The translations under genes were made by a program, and so were the position numbers. The notes beneath the pieces were generated by a model that was not told the DNA's origin, made no database searches, and saw only the letters and a program-made list of their open reading frames with translations. This document shows positions 11,369 to 21,271 of a DNA stretch of 64,000 nt, one piece after another; the stretch's first letter is position 1, and the number at the start of each line of letters is the position of its first letter. The DNA is from Coenobita brevimanus (taxonomy: Eukaryota; Arthropoda; Malacostraca; Decapoda; Coenobitidae). The DNA lies in assembly GCA_032717465.1 (NCBI GenBank), contig CM064655.1:18823835-18887834 (forward strand). Reading direction: 5' to 3'.

Positions 11369-12571
11369 TTATGGTATGGATTGCAACGGCACAGGAAAGA
11401 CGTGTCCCTGATTAGTGGTACTTTGACACACACTGCAGGAATGCACAAAGCTATCTATCTCTCGTCCCATCCCTGGCCAGAAAAAGTCAGCTCGGATACA
11501 GCCCTGGGTTTTCCTATTGCCCATGTGACCTCCTGAGGCTGAACAATGACCCCATTCTAGCACTGCTTGGCGGTACTTGGCGGGAACGACAAACTCCAGT
11601 CGAACCTCGCCCTCGGGTGTTCGTGACTAACGGTAGAGCCTTCCTTGTTTGCGAAGGAACTTGGCTTGACCTCCCCGTGAATACTTTATCACTCTACCCT
11701 TTTGTTTCTTTTGCACGGCAGCAAGTGTTGGGTTAGAGTATTGTTCTTGAACAACAACTTGGCTACACATCAGATCTTGCGGCGATTCAGTGGTCACTGG
11801 GGTGACACAGTTTTGAGCCTCAGCCATGACTCGTGTTACTGCAGCCGAAGTCTGAGTAGCGTCATCTTCGGTGCAACTATCCTTGGCACTGGGAATATTG
11901 CCTATGATCAGGTCAAATAAAGGTTCTGGCATGACAACTGTGAGTGTCATACTGGTGTAAAATGGAGATGCCACCTGGATACGTGCCTCAGGGAACAATC
12001 TCACTGATCCATCAATAAGGTTAGCTTGGATCTGTCGACCTGTGTACTCCTCAGGCCGAACTAGACTCTGCCTAACAGAGCAACCTGAGGAACCATTGTC
12101 TCTCAGCACCTTCACAGGAACACCTCCCACAAACCCTGGCTGAACAAGAAAGGCAGTGTTACTGGTGGAAGGGTTTGAGGAGGTAGCAGCCAGTCATTGG
12201 TGAGACTGCGGAATAAATGATGCGGCGAACATGGTGCCTTGAGAATTAGGTACTTGAGGGGTTGTACTCACTGCCTGGGGAGATGGAGCATTGGCCATCT
12301 GTGGAGGGGGGTTCACTGTTGCCGTGGGACTAGTGAACTGTGGGGGAGTACCCATACTGGTAGGGACATGACTACCGTGCTGCTGCTGAGGAATCAAGGC
12401 TGCGTTCGCCTCCTGCCTCCGATACACATGAGCTGGTGCTGAAAAGGACAATCCCGACGGTCGGTTGCGTGGCTTGTCCTTGCCCTGCTGCTGCTTGAAA
12501 TACCGGTACTGCTGCTGGTTAGGGTTCTGCTTATCGTACCGCTTCCACTCAGGCTTCTGCGTGTTTTGCCC
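11369..12571 (-). pseudogene. Protease-like region joined to integrase zinc finger, copy 1
   Basis: Minus-strand frames 12194-12451, 11627-12130 and 11369-11563 follow each other. First comes a Pro/Gln/Thr-rich linker. Next is a retropepsin-like stretch with VKVLRDNGSSGCSV (canonical D-T/S-G changed to D-N-G) and FDLIIGNIP. It leads directly into a gypsy integrase N-terminus: EWGHCSASGGHMGNRKT, FFWPGMG and CSVCQS supply the H-H-C-C zinc ligands. The expected RT and RNase H (over 500 residues) are simply not there, and the frame ends soon after the zinc finger, so the integrase core is missing too. An in-frame TAG lies near 11627. Confidence 0.75.
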
Positions 12572-13608
12572 CTAGTCCTTCTTCTGCGGTTTTGGACCTT
12601 GGCCATTATTCTGAAAACGGCCTTGTTGCTGGGGTTCAGTCTGAGACGGTTTCCCAGATTTATCAGGTTTCCTCTTCCAGGTATGCTGCTTGCTAGTTTG
12701 ATACCTGTATGCAGTGAAGAATGCGTCAGCCTTCTTCACCATTTGGCTAGCATCTCTTACCTGGCAGATCTTAAGCTGAGCCATAAGTTCAGTAGGCCAC
12801 GACTTTTCCAGCTGCGTGCGCAGCATAAGGTCAATTATCCCCTCACGCTTGGAAGGAGTTTCATCTTTCTCCATCCACTCATCTAAGTAAGCAGTAAGCC
12901 GGTCAAGAAACTGAACGGCAGTCTCTTTATCCTGTAAACGCACTCTTATGAACTGACTCTTGGCGTCATCAACTGTGAGACCGTACGCTTTGACGAGAGC
13001 AGCCTTCATCATCTCATACGTGAGGCTGTCTCCACGAATTCTGTGGAGAATATCGAGGGCAGGGCCCTCAAACAGGCTAAGAAACTGAAGCTGCTTAGCT
13101 GCATCATCCAGCTGGTAAAGTTGAGCCATGTCTTCAAAACGAGCTATGTGTGGCTCGATTCGCTCGCCTTCCTTGTATGGGGGAAGCTTGATGTGTGGGG
13201 TCGCCAGAACATGTGCAGGGAGAACGCTTGTGGAGCTTGGGCCAGGTGCACCAGATGTGTCTGAAGCCAAGGAATCTCGCTTGAGCTTCAGCATTTCAAT
13301 TTCATGTTTTTCGCGTGCTTCTCGCTCGGCACGTTCGTGTTCTTGTTGTTCTCGCTCATGTTCTAACTCGAGTTCTCGTTGTTTTCGCTCGTGTTCTAAC
13401 TCGAGTTCACGTTGTTTTCACTCGTGTTCTTGTTCTCTCTCGCGTTCCTCGCACTCTTTTTCGCGTTCCTCACACTGAATTCGATTCTCTTCACGAGCAT
13501 CATTCTCGCGTTGCTGTTTGTAATTAAACCGAGAGAGGACAAATTCCTTAATTTCAGTTGGGTCTGTAAGACCCATATCTTTGGCTTCCTGTACATAGAC
13601 GCTGGTGG
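12572..13608 (-). pseudogene. Gypsy-like gag, copy 1 (broken)
   Basis: The minus frame at 12572-13294 shows a retrotransposon gag core: HIKLPPYKEGERIEPHIARF, then ALDILHRIRGDSLTYEMM, KSWPTELMAQLKICQVRD and a basic, glutamine-rich tail. Upstream (to about 13600) lies a Glu/Arg-rich coiled-coil-like stretch with broken frames. The ATG used by copy 2 is replaced here. At 12572-12574 a TAG stands where copy 2 has CAG, so the frame would otherwise run on into the protease region. Gag would form the capsid of virus-like particles. The copy is dead. Confidence 0.8.
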
Positions 13609-13929
13609 ATGATGCTAACTCAATCTAAGTAAACTAGCGACTCAGTACTGACTGTGATTTTTGCAAAGAAAGATGTCAATAATCAAGAATAAAGAATATA
13701 GGCACAGGTTAGTGGTGACCAGTTTTATCTAATTAAACTGGTAAAGAAAGAAAATTAAACAAACAACTGACTGTGAAAACTATTGTGTAGATTAATAAAA
13801 ATGAATCAATAATCACCAGTAAGGTAGTGCCCATAGACTTTAATGATAAATACCTAAGTATGAACGAGTGAGTATTATCTCGTTAATAGCTTTAGAGCTA
13901 GGAGTTAATATCCTCGCGAGGTCGCCAAT

Positions 13930-14972
13930 TGTCACGGGGTTTTTAAGGAGTAAGCAATATTAAAGGATATTATTCAATAATACTGGGAGCAGGGACAATG
14001 AATTGTCTTGTGAAAATCAAGCAATGATTACTTTATGCCGGCCTGCTTCGCCGATTCTCTACGGACGAGAATTTATAAACTTTCTCAACAGTACACAGCA
14101 GAGACTAATTCCTCACAATTGCTGTTTGTTAGTACTGTTAGCCTCTGGAGAAAGTGACTTCACCCCTGACAATCAATAACTGATGCTATTAATGATAGAT
14201 TCTTGCTGGTGCATTAACTCCTAGATGGCACAACGGATTTTAAACTTAATACAACAGGACTGGCCTAAGTACCAGTTATGAATAGCAAAGCATTTATGCA
14301 AACTAGGAGCTACAGGTGAAATAAGCTTAATATGGAAAATAAAACACGAATTTACATTACATTAAGCTTGAGAAAAAGAACTTAAATTTATTGATTACAA
14401 AGAAATAAATTTACGTTACATTTCAAAATGAATTCAAAATAAGGAGATCGCACTCACTCGCTCACTCAAAAGCTAACTCTTAAACCTAGGAAAAAACGAA
14501 AAGAAATACTGGTCAGAAAAGTGGACAAAGCGGATGACTGGGTGTCGTTACTGAGGAAGGACACTTCACATGCTGAGTCTATCGCCAATCACACTAGGTG
14601 GAAATTCAGGACTTGGACAATGGCGGCACTGCTACGCTCTGGGCCCAACCTGCTTTCACGGCGCTCAAACCTTGACTGACTTCAAATCGTGGGAAAGAGG
14701 CAAGTGTCCAGCCGCGTTGCTAACGGCTAGAGTGAGCGAAACACGCCCATAATAAATCGCTCAGCAGAAGTGCTAATGTCTCGCACAAAGACGATCATTT
14801 ATGACAGTGAAAAATTGTTCTGAAAACTTTCAGAACAATTTTTCACTGTCATAACAATTTTTCACTCCCGACCTGGTGAATATGTAGTGGTTAAACTGAA
14901 CAATAAACACTGGGATTCCACTAGAGTTCACGGTTTCCCACCAAAGTTGATGTCACGAGCCGACTCGTGACA
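13930..14972 (-). repeat. LTR (5' LTR in element orientation), gypsy-like copy 1
   Basis: A 1043-bp LTR. It is about 33 bases longer than its partner because of a fold-back insertion at 14801-14866. Next to it, at 13921-13929, is the complement of TGGCGACCT, a candidate tRNA primer-binding site two bases inside the LTR in element orientation; I do not assign the tRNA. Confidence 0.9.
14801..14852. repeat. Perfect 25-bp inverted repeat with 2-base loop
   Basis: ATGACAGTGAAAAATTGTTCTGAAA is at 14801-14825 and its exact reverse complement at 14828-14852, separated by AC. A further AACAATTTTTCACT follows before the normal LTR sequence resumes at CCCGACC. The other three LTRs lack it, so it arose in this copy, probably by template switching. 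Confidence 0.95.
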
Positions 14973-16048
14973 CTCACCTCTTCATTCCACCATGCTGTTC
15001 CTTGCACCCCCATTTCGTGTTCTCTTCACCCACATACCACCTCACATCCTGGACAGATTTCCCCTGTGAATATCTTGCACCTACCTTCCAAGTCCCGCAT
15101 CTGCTCCAAATCACATTTTCCCAATTGCTCCTGCACTTCTGTCTTATATTCTGCCTCTTTTTCCCTCCTCTTGTAACCATCTGCCTCTCCTTTTAAGAAC
15201 TACTTCCTCCTCTTGTTCCCTTCTTTTATTCCTCCACTTCATTTCAACCTTGACTTTCAACACCACCAAGTGGTTGTCAGAAAGTCCACTCCCTCTACCT
15301 CTATATGCCCTTGCATCCTTTACATACCTTCTCAATCTATCATCCCCACACACATAATCAATCATTGCCTTCCAATCATTTGGCTCACCACCCAGCCTTC
15401 TCATCACTCGCCATGTATACCTGTGGATCATTTTGTGTCTGAAGAGGTTATTGGCTATCAGCAACCCCCTCCTGGTACAAATGTCCACTAGAGCACTGCC
15501 ATTCTCATCCATTTCTGCTGGCACACCCCACTCACCAGCTATTTCATCCACCTTCACATTCACTACATTTCCATTCATATCTCCAATCAGAAACACTCAT
15601 TCCTTTCCCACTTTTCCATGCATGCTTCTACATATGTCCAGAACTCTTCTTTCACTCTGCTTGCATGATCTTGGTGCATACACACACACACTCGCCCACA
15701 TTTGTAGTCCAACTTTCAATCTTACCCGCACTGTTCTTGAGCCAACTGATCCATACTCTCTCATATTCTCCTTCCTACCCTTGCACACAAAACACACTCC
15801 TTCATTGGCCCTTTCATTCTCACCCACTCCTGTGCATATACCCCATCCATACTCACTCTTACGTCTCCATTTAGTTTCAGTTCATCCATACTCCCTTTCT
15901 CCCACACTCACCTCTCCATTTAGTTTCAGTTAATCCACATACATCCACTTTTGCACCCTCAAACACCTGGACAATCTCTTTCACCTCATCATTTGCACCC
16001 CTTACATTCCATTTTGCAATCCATACCATATCTTTTGTTCGGTCCTTA
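14973..16048 (-). pseudogene. RTE copy C: APE-type endonuclease domain
   Basis: The minus-strand frame at 15144-15596 contains FLIGDMNGNVVNV (GDxN-type catalytic motif) and GSGLSDNHLVVLK (canonical SDH mutated to SDN, H following). Tryptophan/arginine motifs HRYTWRVMRRLG lie between them. The amino-terminal motif KWNVRGAND is encoded near 16000. APE domains nick target DNA for target-primed reverse transcription. The copy stops at 16048 without the 5' leader seen in copies B and F, so it is 5'-truncated. Confidence 0.75.
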
Positions 16049-16240
16049 GGAATATCCAAAGCAATGCTAAAGATCAAGAAAACCATGGAAAAAAAACACT
16101 GAAAACCAAAAAATACCCTGTGTATACACTACCGTATGTACAGTATCCCTCCTAATTTTGGCACTTTTCCAGTCATTTCTGCCATATTGAGACATCAGAA
16201 TACACATAGGATTATCCATATTAATGCTAAATAAAAAGAA
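16049..16240. repeat. 161-bp tandem repeat, right part
   Basis: The array interrupted by RTE copy C resumes: AGCAATGCTAAAGATCAAGA, TACACTACCGT, then the unit boundary GCCATATTGAGACATCAGAA at 16181. Similarity fades after about 16240, and an AAAAAAATTCCACGG stretch precedes the next RTE tail. Confidence 0.7.
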
Positions 16241-16538
16241 AGCAATGCATAGATGACAAAAATCCAAAAAGAAACTGAAGATGGCTTGAAAATTAGTTTT
16301 TGTGATGAGTGATTGCTCCTGGGTCTCAAAAAAAAATTCCACGGCTAAATATCTACCTATCTATCTATAGCCCGACACCCTAATCTCGCAAAGGGTGGCC
16401 ACAGTCAAAATGCCTCGAAGTCGTTCCATCATCCACCATTTGACTGCCCTCCCCCAACTCACTTCTCCTTCCCTCATATACCTCTCAACACCATCCCTCC
16501 ACCTCATCCTTGGTCTTCCCCTCCCTCCACTTCACATA

Positions 16539-17963
16539 CAGTACTCGTCAAAATTATCGAGCGCCTATCGCTGGGCGCACAGTACTTATGGCCAAAAAAG
16601 AATCACCCATTTCTGGGGGTAAAAATTGAGCCACAAGTTTGCGGCACTAGCATGACGTTACGATAGCCTGAGGCCTTCCAACGTGCTGGTTGGTTCCCGC
16701 CTCAGTCGCCCACGGGCTGCCTGAGAGAGAGGAACTCCACCGCGTCTCCCTCTCAAATTGCGCCATTTGTTACCGAGTGTCCCACAGTGTTTTGGCTTTC
16801 ACAACTTTGTTATGACACCTACCCGTGAACTATCAAGTGAAATCATATCCCAGATCATTGCTCTAAAGGAGGCAGGCCACCAGACAAAGGAAATTAGTGA
16901 ATTGGTTGGTGTGGCACGATCGACAGTGCGTTGTTGGTGCACGCGGTTTCGAGTGGAAAACAGTGAAGTTCCCACAAAGAAACCGCGGTCTGGTAGGCCT
17001 AGGAAAACTTCCCCAAGGTCTGTTAATGTTTTAAAACGTGCAGTGGAGTTTAATCCTCGTGTGAGTGCAAGGAAAATAAAGGAGAGCAACCCGGAAGTGT
17101 TTGGTGAGGTATCTGTGAGAACTGTGTCTCGTAGGGTCCATGAACTTGGCTACACAAGTCACAGGCCTGTGAAGAAGCCTCTTCTCATTAAAAAGCAGCG
17201 ACTTCGTAGGCTTGCCTTTGCTAATAAATATCTAAACTGGTGTAAGGAGCAATGGTTGTCAGTGATGTGGCCTGATGAGGCAACGTTTAGTGTCACCTGT
17301 AACAGAGGAGCACGTGTGTACCGACGCAAAGGTAGTGACCCACTTGACCCACGGTATGTAGAAAGTGACCCACTTGACCCATGGTATGTAGAAAGCACAG
17401 TTAAACATCCTGATTCACTCATGGTATGGGCGTGTTTTTCTGGTCAAGGTTTGGGGAAGTTTGTTGTGCTTCCAAAGAATGTTAGAGTGAATCAGGATGT
17501 TTACCTAGAGCTTCTGTGTGATCATTTACCAGACTTCTTCGAGCTAACAGGTGCACGAGTGTTTCAGCAGGACGGTGCACCTGCTCACAAGGCCAAATCG
17601 GTCACCAATTGGCTTCGTGACTGCGAGGTATCATTCATGAAAGACTGGCCAGGAAATAGCCCAGACCTCAACCCAATTGAAAACCTCTGGTACCTCGTAA
17701 AGAAGAATCTCCAAAGGAAGGACATGAGCCCTCTGCCTAAGCTGGAAGCCGCCATTCGTGACTCCTGGGACAAAATACCCCTCCAGCACCTCAGGAGCCT
17801 CGCCCTTTCACTTCCAAGACGTCTCAGGTCTGTGAAAAAGCGTAAAGGCTACCCTACAAAGCACTAAAGGTAAATAAAATGCATTATTTACATGTTTTTT
17901 CAGTGTTGAAAGGTTTGTTTCTTAGGAGGGACGCAGGGCGCTCGATACTTCTGACGAGCATTG
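16539..17963 (+). mobile_element. Tc1-like DNA transposon, complete
   Basis: The inverted ends CAGTACTCGTCAAAATTATC (16539-16558) and, reversed from 17963, CAATGCTCGTCAGAAGTATC continue with GAGCGC. TA flanks at 16537-16538 and 17964-17965. The joined flanks match the sequence of other RTE copies (CACTTCACATACATATGCCC against the 33370 region). The element is 1425 bp with a single transposase gene and short ends. Confidence 0.93.
16812..17867 (+). CDS. Tc1/mariner-type transposase, uninterrupted, DD35E spacing
   Basis: Cut-and-paste transposase of 351 residues from the ATG at 16812; the frame extends upstream without a better start. Paired-like N-terminus: helix-turn-helix EAGHQTKEISELVGVARSTV (about residues 22-41), a GRPR hinge (SGRPRKTSP), then a second HTH. 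Catalytic acids: Asp155 in MWPDEATF, Asp254 in VFQQDGAPAH and Glu290 in SPDLNPIENLW. I count 35 residues between the last two, one more than canonical Tc1 (34). Residues 175-184 are repeated as 185-194 (an exact 30-base in-frame duplication with one change) in the normally single DPRYVES segment. The frame is otherwise clean, so the element may be young, though the duplication could affect activity. Confidence 0.92.
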   Translation: MTPTRELSSEIISQIIALKEAGHQTKEISELVGVARSTVRCWCTRFRVENSEVPTKKPRSGRPRKTSPRSVNVLKRAVEFNPRVSARKIKESNPEVFGEVSVRTVSRRVHELGYTSHRPVKKPLLIKKQRLRRLAFANKYLNWCKEQWLSVMWPDEATFSVTCNRGARVYRRKGSDPLDPRYVESDPLDPWYVESTVKHPDSLMVWACFSGQGLGKFVVLPKNVRVNQDVYLELLCDHLPDFFELTGARVFQQDGAPAHKAKSVTNWLRDCEVSFMKDWPGNSPDLNPIENLWYLVKKNLQRKDMSPLPKLEAAIRDSWDKIPLQHLRSLALSLPRRLRSVKKRKGYPTKH

Positions 17964-17965
17964 TA

Positions 17966-18657
17966 CATATGCCCTCTTAGTCAGTCTTTCATTCTCCCTT
18001 CTCTCCACAATGTCCAAACCACCTCATTGTATTTCTCCTAATTTTCTCAACCACATCCACATCCACCCCACAGCGTTCCTTCACTTCTTTATTCGTCAAC
18101 CTGTCCTTCCATATCACTCCACATGCTCCTCTTAAGTAACTCATTTCTTCCCCTCTAGCAAGGTCCATGTCTCACTTCCATATATCAAGGTAGGGATCAC
18201 AATACTATCATGGAGTGACTTCTTAACTTCCATACTCACATCCCTATTTCTCATCACTGCTTTCAGTGAACCAACAATCTTTCTTCCCCGCTGTACCCTT
18301 TCAAGCACTTCATCCCCAAAACTTTCATCCTTACTCATCACACTACCCAAGTACTTGAATACACTCACATTCTCCATATCTTTACCATCCAACCTGACTG
18401 TTCATTCTGTGACTTCATTCCTCTCAAACACCATAATTTTACTCTTGTTTGTATTAAGTTTCAGATGCCTCTACCTACACACTGTCCCAAATTCATTCAC
18501 CAAACTCTGCAATTCCCATTCATCTTCAATCAACAATACTGTATCATCAGCAAACAGCAACAATGGAATCTGCCACATCTCACCCTCATTCATTAGAGCC
18601 ACCCCCACAGCCACTGCCCTACCTTGCACATCCGGTACAACCCCATCCATGTATATA
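17966..18657 (-). pseudogene. RTE copy D: RT C-terminal segment between the Tc1 and TTAA elements
   Basis: Minus-strand frames 18471-18674 and 18141-18392 give PLLLFADDTVLLIEDE (both catalytic Asp present), then VFKYLGSVMSKDESFGDEVL and VIPTLIYGSETWTLLEG. The frames are separated by a shift near 18440. Confidence 0.8.
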
Positions 18658-18689
18658 TTAACCCTCTCATGCACGATAGGTTTTGGTAA

Positions 18690-19330
18690 GTTTTCCGGCG
18701 CATGATTTTAGCCGCTTGGCTGCCTGGCCCGGCTGCCCGTGCGCGGCAAATAACACGTATTCTCGCCTTATTTTCGCCACCCAAACATCAGTATACTGCC
18801 ATGAAACCTATGTCATCTTATTCGTTGATGTTTGTTCTAGCTGATAAGCACCACAAAAAACAGGAAAACACGAATATAAGAACATTAGGTGGCCGTGAAT
18901 AAACATTTTGCTACGTCAGTTTCACTTCCCAACATCACTATTCGAATGTTTTCCATAATACAAGAAAATGTTATGAGAAGTTTTGATAGAGAGTTTCATC
19001 AGCTATCTAAAGAGACCAATCCGGTTGTGATATGATCTGTAGTTTTCAAGAAAATAGCCAAAAACTGAAAGCCATTTTTGAAAAAATTCAGTGAGTTCTC
19101 ATTCTGAACTTTCCTTGCACACCTTATGCTTTTATTGCAAGACATTATGCCGAATTTCATGAGCTTTCTAATGAGCACCAGGTGGTTTCGATACGCCTCT
19201 TAGTTTTGCAAAAACGACTGGGAACTCACGTCCGTGTGTCACTTTCGTGATGCACACACAGCATAAAAAAAAAAAAAAAAAAAAAATTCGCCATATTCCT
19301 GCCTACGCAACAACGAATTTATATCATAGA
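18690..19330. other. No recognisable gene inside the 11.9-kb TTAA element
   Basis: Short frames only; a poly-A tract at 19266-19286. Nothing is identified. Confidence 0.5.
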
Positions 19331-19353
19331 TATTACATTTTTGTGTCTTGTAC

Positions 19354-19920
19354 ATACGTAGAATTAACTGCTCTTATTCATGGTTCTTACAGGAAATCGA
19401 TACGTCCAAAAGTTTTCAAGTAATTGGCCGACAAAGTGAGATTATTCCTCCGATCGCTTTCAACTTTACCGCTAGTGAGGAAAAAAACAAAGTCTGTTCC
19501 CCCAACTTTTCCAACAGAAATTCTTCCAAAGGCTCATATTCTGGAAATGAACATACGTAGAATTTACTGCTCTTTATCATTGTTCTTACAGGAAATCGAT
19601 ACTGTACGTCCAATAGTTTTTGAGTAATTGGCCGACAAAGTGAGATTATTCCTCCGAGCACTTTCGACTTTCTCCAGAAGCTAGGAAAAAAATGAAGTCT
19701 GTTCCCCTTCCTTTTCCTACGAAAAATGCTCCCAAAGGCTTATATTCAGGTAATGAGCATATGTAAAATTTACTTCTCTTTATCATGGTTCTTACAGGAA
19801 GTCGATACGCCCAATAGTTTTCAAGTACCTGTAATAGGACGACAAAGCTAGATTACTCTTCTGGTCCCTACCTACTTTTACCGCAAGCAATAAAGCAACA
19901 GCGTTTTCTCCCCCTTTTGC
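19354..19920. repeat. Tandem repeat of about 200-bp units, nearly three copies
   Basis: The units share ATACGTAGAATTTACTGCTC, TTCTTACAGGAAATCGATAC, TTTTCAAGTAATTGG and GACAAAGTGAGATTATTCCT. They begin near 19354, 19550 and 19757, and decay toward a TA tract at 19928-19950. Confidence 0.75.
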
Positions 19921-19952
19921 CTAAAGACATATATATATATATATATATATTT

Positions 19953-20108
19953 TTTATGCGAGGAAGAAGGAACCAAAGGCCATGAGCCCGCAGTAACAGT
20001 TCCCTCCAAGAGAAAAACAAAATACAATTGAGAGCCAAATTCAAGATCCGATCATTTTGAGATGCCTGGACACACTACGTTTGAAAGACTGGAGATCATA
20101 GGCAGCAG
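19953..20108 (-). mobile_element. 3' UTR fragment of the second LINE type
   Basis: GAAGGAACCAAAGGCCATGA, AGAGCCAAATTCAAGATCCG and GAGATGCCTGGACACACTAC match 6964-7110 closely. One side abuts (TA)n at 19928-19950, the position of the LINE 3' end. The other side is cut at about 20108, next to another TA tract. Confidence 0.85.
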
Positions 20109-20127
20109 GATATAGATATATATATAG

Positions 20128-20171
<44 letters not shown>

Positions 20172-20233
20172 ATAATATATATATACATCCTAAGTTTCAC
20201 CACACAGATGATATACTCCCTCACTATATCTAA

Positions 20234-20910
20234 AGGTTCCTCCCACACATGATAGACTCTCTCATATATATATATATATACAGAGTATGTATATACAGAC
20301 ATATTTTCCTCTCCTTCCCCAAACGTTCCCCCAACACGATACAATATTTTCCATGAACACTCGTGGCACATATCACAAACATTTTGGATAAGAATAATAA
20401 ATTTCAGCAATTGTTTTAGCAATGTACAGTACCTTTCCACTGACGTCCCTTGTTCCTTGGCATCGTTACCTTTCCCAGCACACCTGACACTAAAGTATCT
20501 CTTACCTATGCCACACACCTAAATGAACACTCACAGCACAGTTCACGTACATTCTACATACAGTATAAGTTATCACTAAATGTCATACCAAGGTACAGTA
20601 CCTGTTCAGTGATGTCCGTCGTTCCTTGGCATTGTTACCTTTCCCAGCACACCTGACGCTAAAGTATCGCTCACCTACGTTACGCACCGAAACGAACACT
20701 CTCGGCACAGTTCACTTATATTTTACATAAAGTATAAGTTATCACAAAATGTCAGGCCAAGGCACCGTACCTGTTCAGTGACGTCCGTCATTCCTTGGCA
20801 TCGTTACCTTTCCCAGCACACCTGACACTAAAGTATCGCTCACCTACATTACACACCGAAACGAACACTCGCGGCACAGTTCTTGTATATTTTACATAAA
20901 ATATAAGTTA
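20234..20910. repeat. 169-bp satellite-like array, left block
   Basis: Unit starts (TTATCAC followed by AAATGTCA) at about 20402, 20571, 20740 and 20909, spaced by 169 bases. Shared parts are CCTTTCCCAGCACACCTGAC, AAAGTATCGCTCACCTAC and CGAACACTCGCGGCACAGTT. The left-most unit (20234-20401) is diverged. The block ends at the TA target where the Tigger-like element inserted. Confidence 0.88.
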
Positions 20911-21271
20911 CAGTAGGTTCGCACAGTGCGCGTCATCGCAGTGCGTGATTCGCATTGTGCATGAGTGACCAAAAATCATAACCAAAAACCCTTCAATGCG
21001 CGAGTTTACCGCAGAGAACACGAGGCAGAGGCAAGGAGTGGCTCAAAAATGCCATTTTCTTCTAGTGCATGACCACCCCTCACACAGCGCGTCACGTGTC
21101 GTCATGTTGATGCCCAGAAATTCCCGGGCATTCTACTGCGCAGCTTGGGGTACAAGGGAGCGGGCGCGCCATAACAGTCCTGGCTCGTACTCTGTGCAGA
21201 TTCGCTCTCTACAGCTAACCTGTCATGTATAACGTGTGGTGTATTTTGTGCTGCCTGTACTTCGCCGCACC

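Larger units (their letters stand above)
8401..14972 (-). mobile_element. Gypsy-like LTR element, copy 1 (non-autonomous)
   Basis: Two LTRs (8401-9410 and 13930-14972) begin TGTCAC or TGTCAT and end GTGACA. The element is flanked by the 5-bp duplication CTCAC (8396-8400 and 14973-14977). Removing it restores CTGTCTCACCTCTTC, as in the uninterrupted RTE copy near 36327. The coding strand is minus: gag, protease-like region and an integrase-type zinc finger, then about 2 kb of non-coding DNA. Reverse transcriptase, RNase H and the integrase core are absent. Gag has lost its start codon and several frames are broken. A TTAA MITE sits in the non-coding part. Confidence 0.9.
4924..16048 (-). mobile_element. 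RTE-type LINE copy C (minus strand), split by three insertions
   Basis: On the minus strand this is an APE-endonuclease/reverse-transcriptase LINE whose 3' end is a short (TAGA)-like repeat following GATGCGCCTGGC-type sequence. In plus coordinates its segments are about 4924-5990, 6623-6871, 7791-8400 and 14973-16048. The gaps are a TTAA MITE, a different LINE, and a gypsy-like element. A single ORF of APE then RT, a length of about 3.4 kb in the best copy, and a microsatellite-like 3' end match the RTE clade; the clade call is inferred from these traits. It is 5'-truncated near 16048 and inserted in a 161-bp tandem repeat. All coding segments carry frameshifts or stops. Confidence 0.8.

Noticed and set aside
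16758..16811. Upstream 18-codon extension of the Tc1-like transposase
   Set aside because: The extension begins at TTG; the ATG at 16812 gives the usual Tc1 start just before the first HTH.
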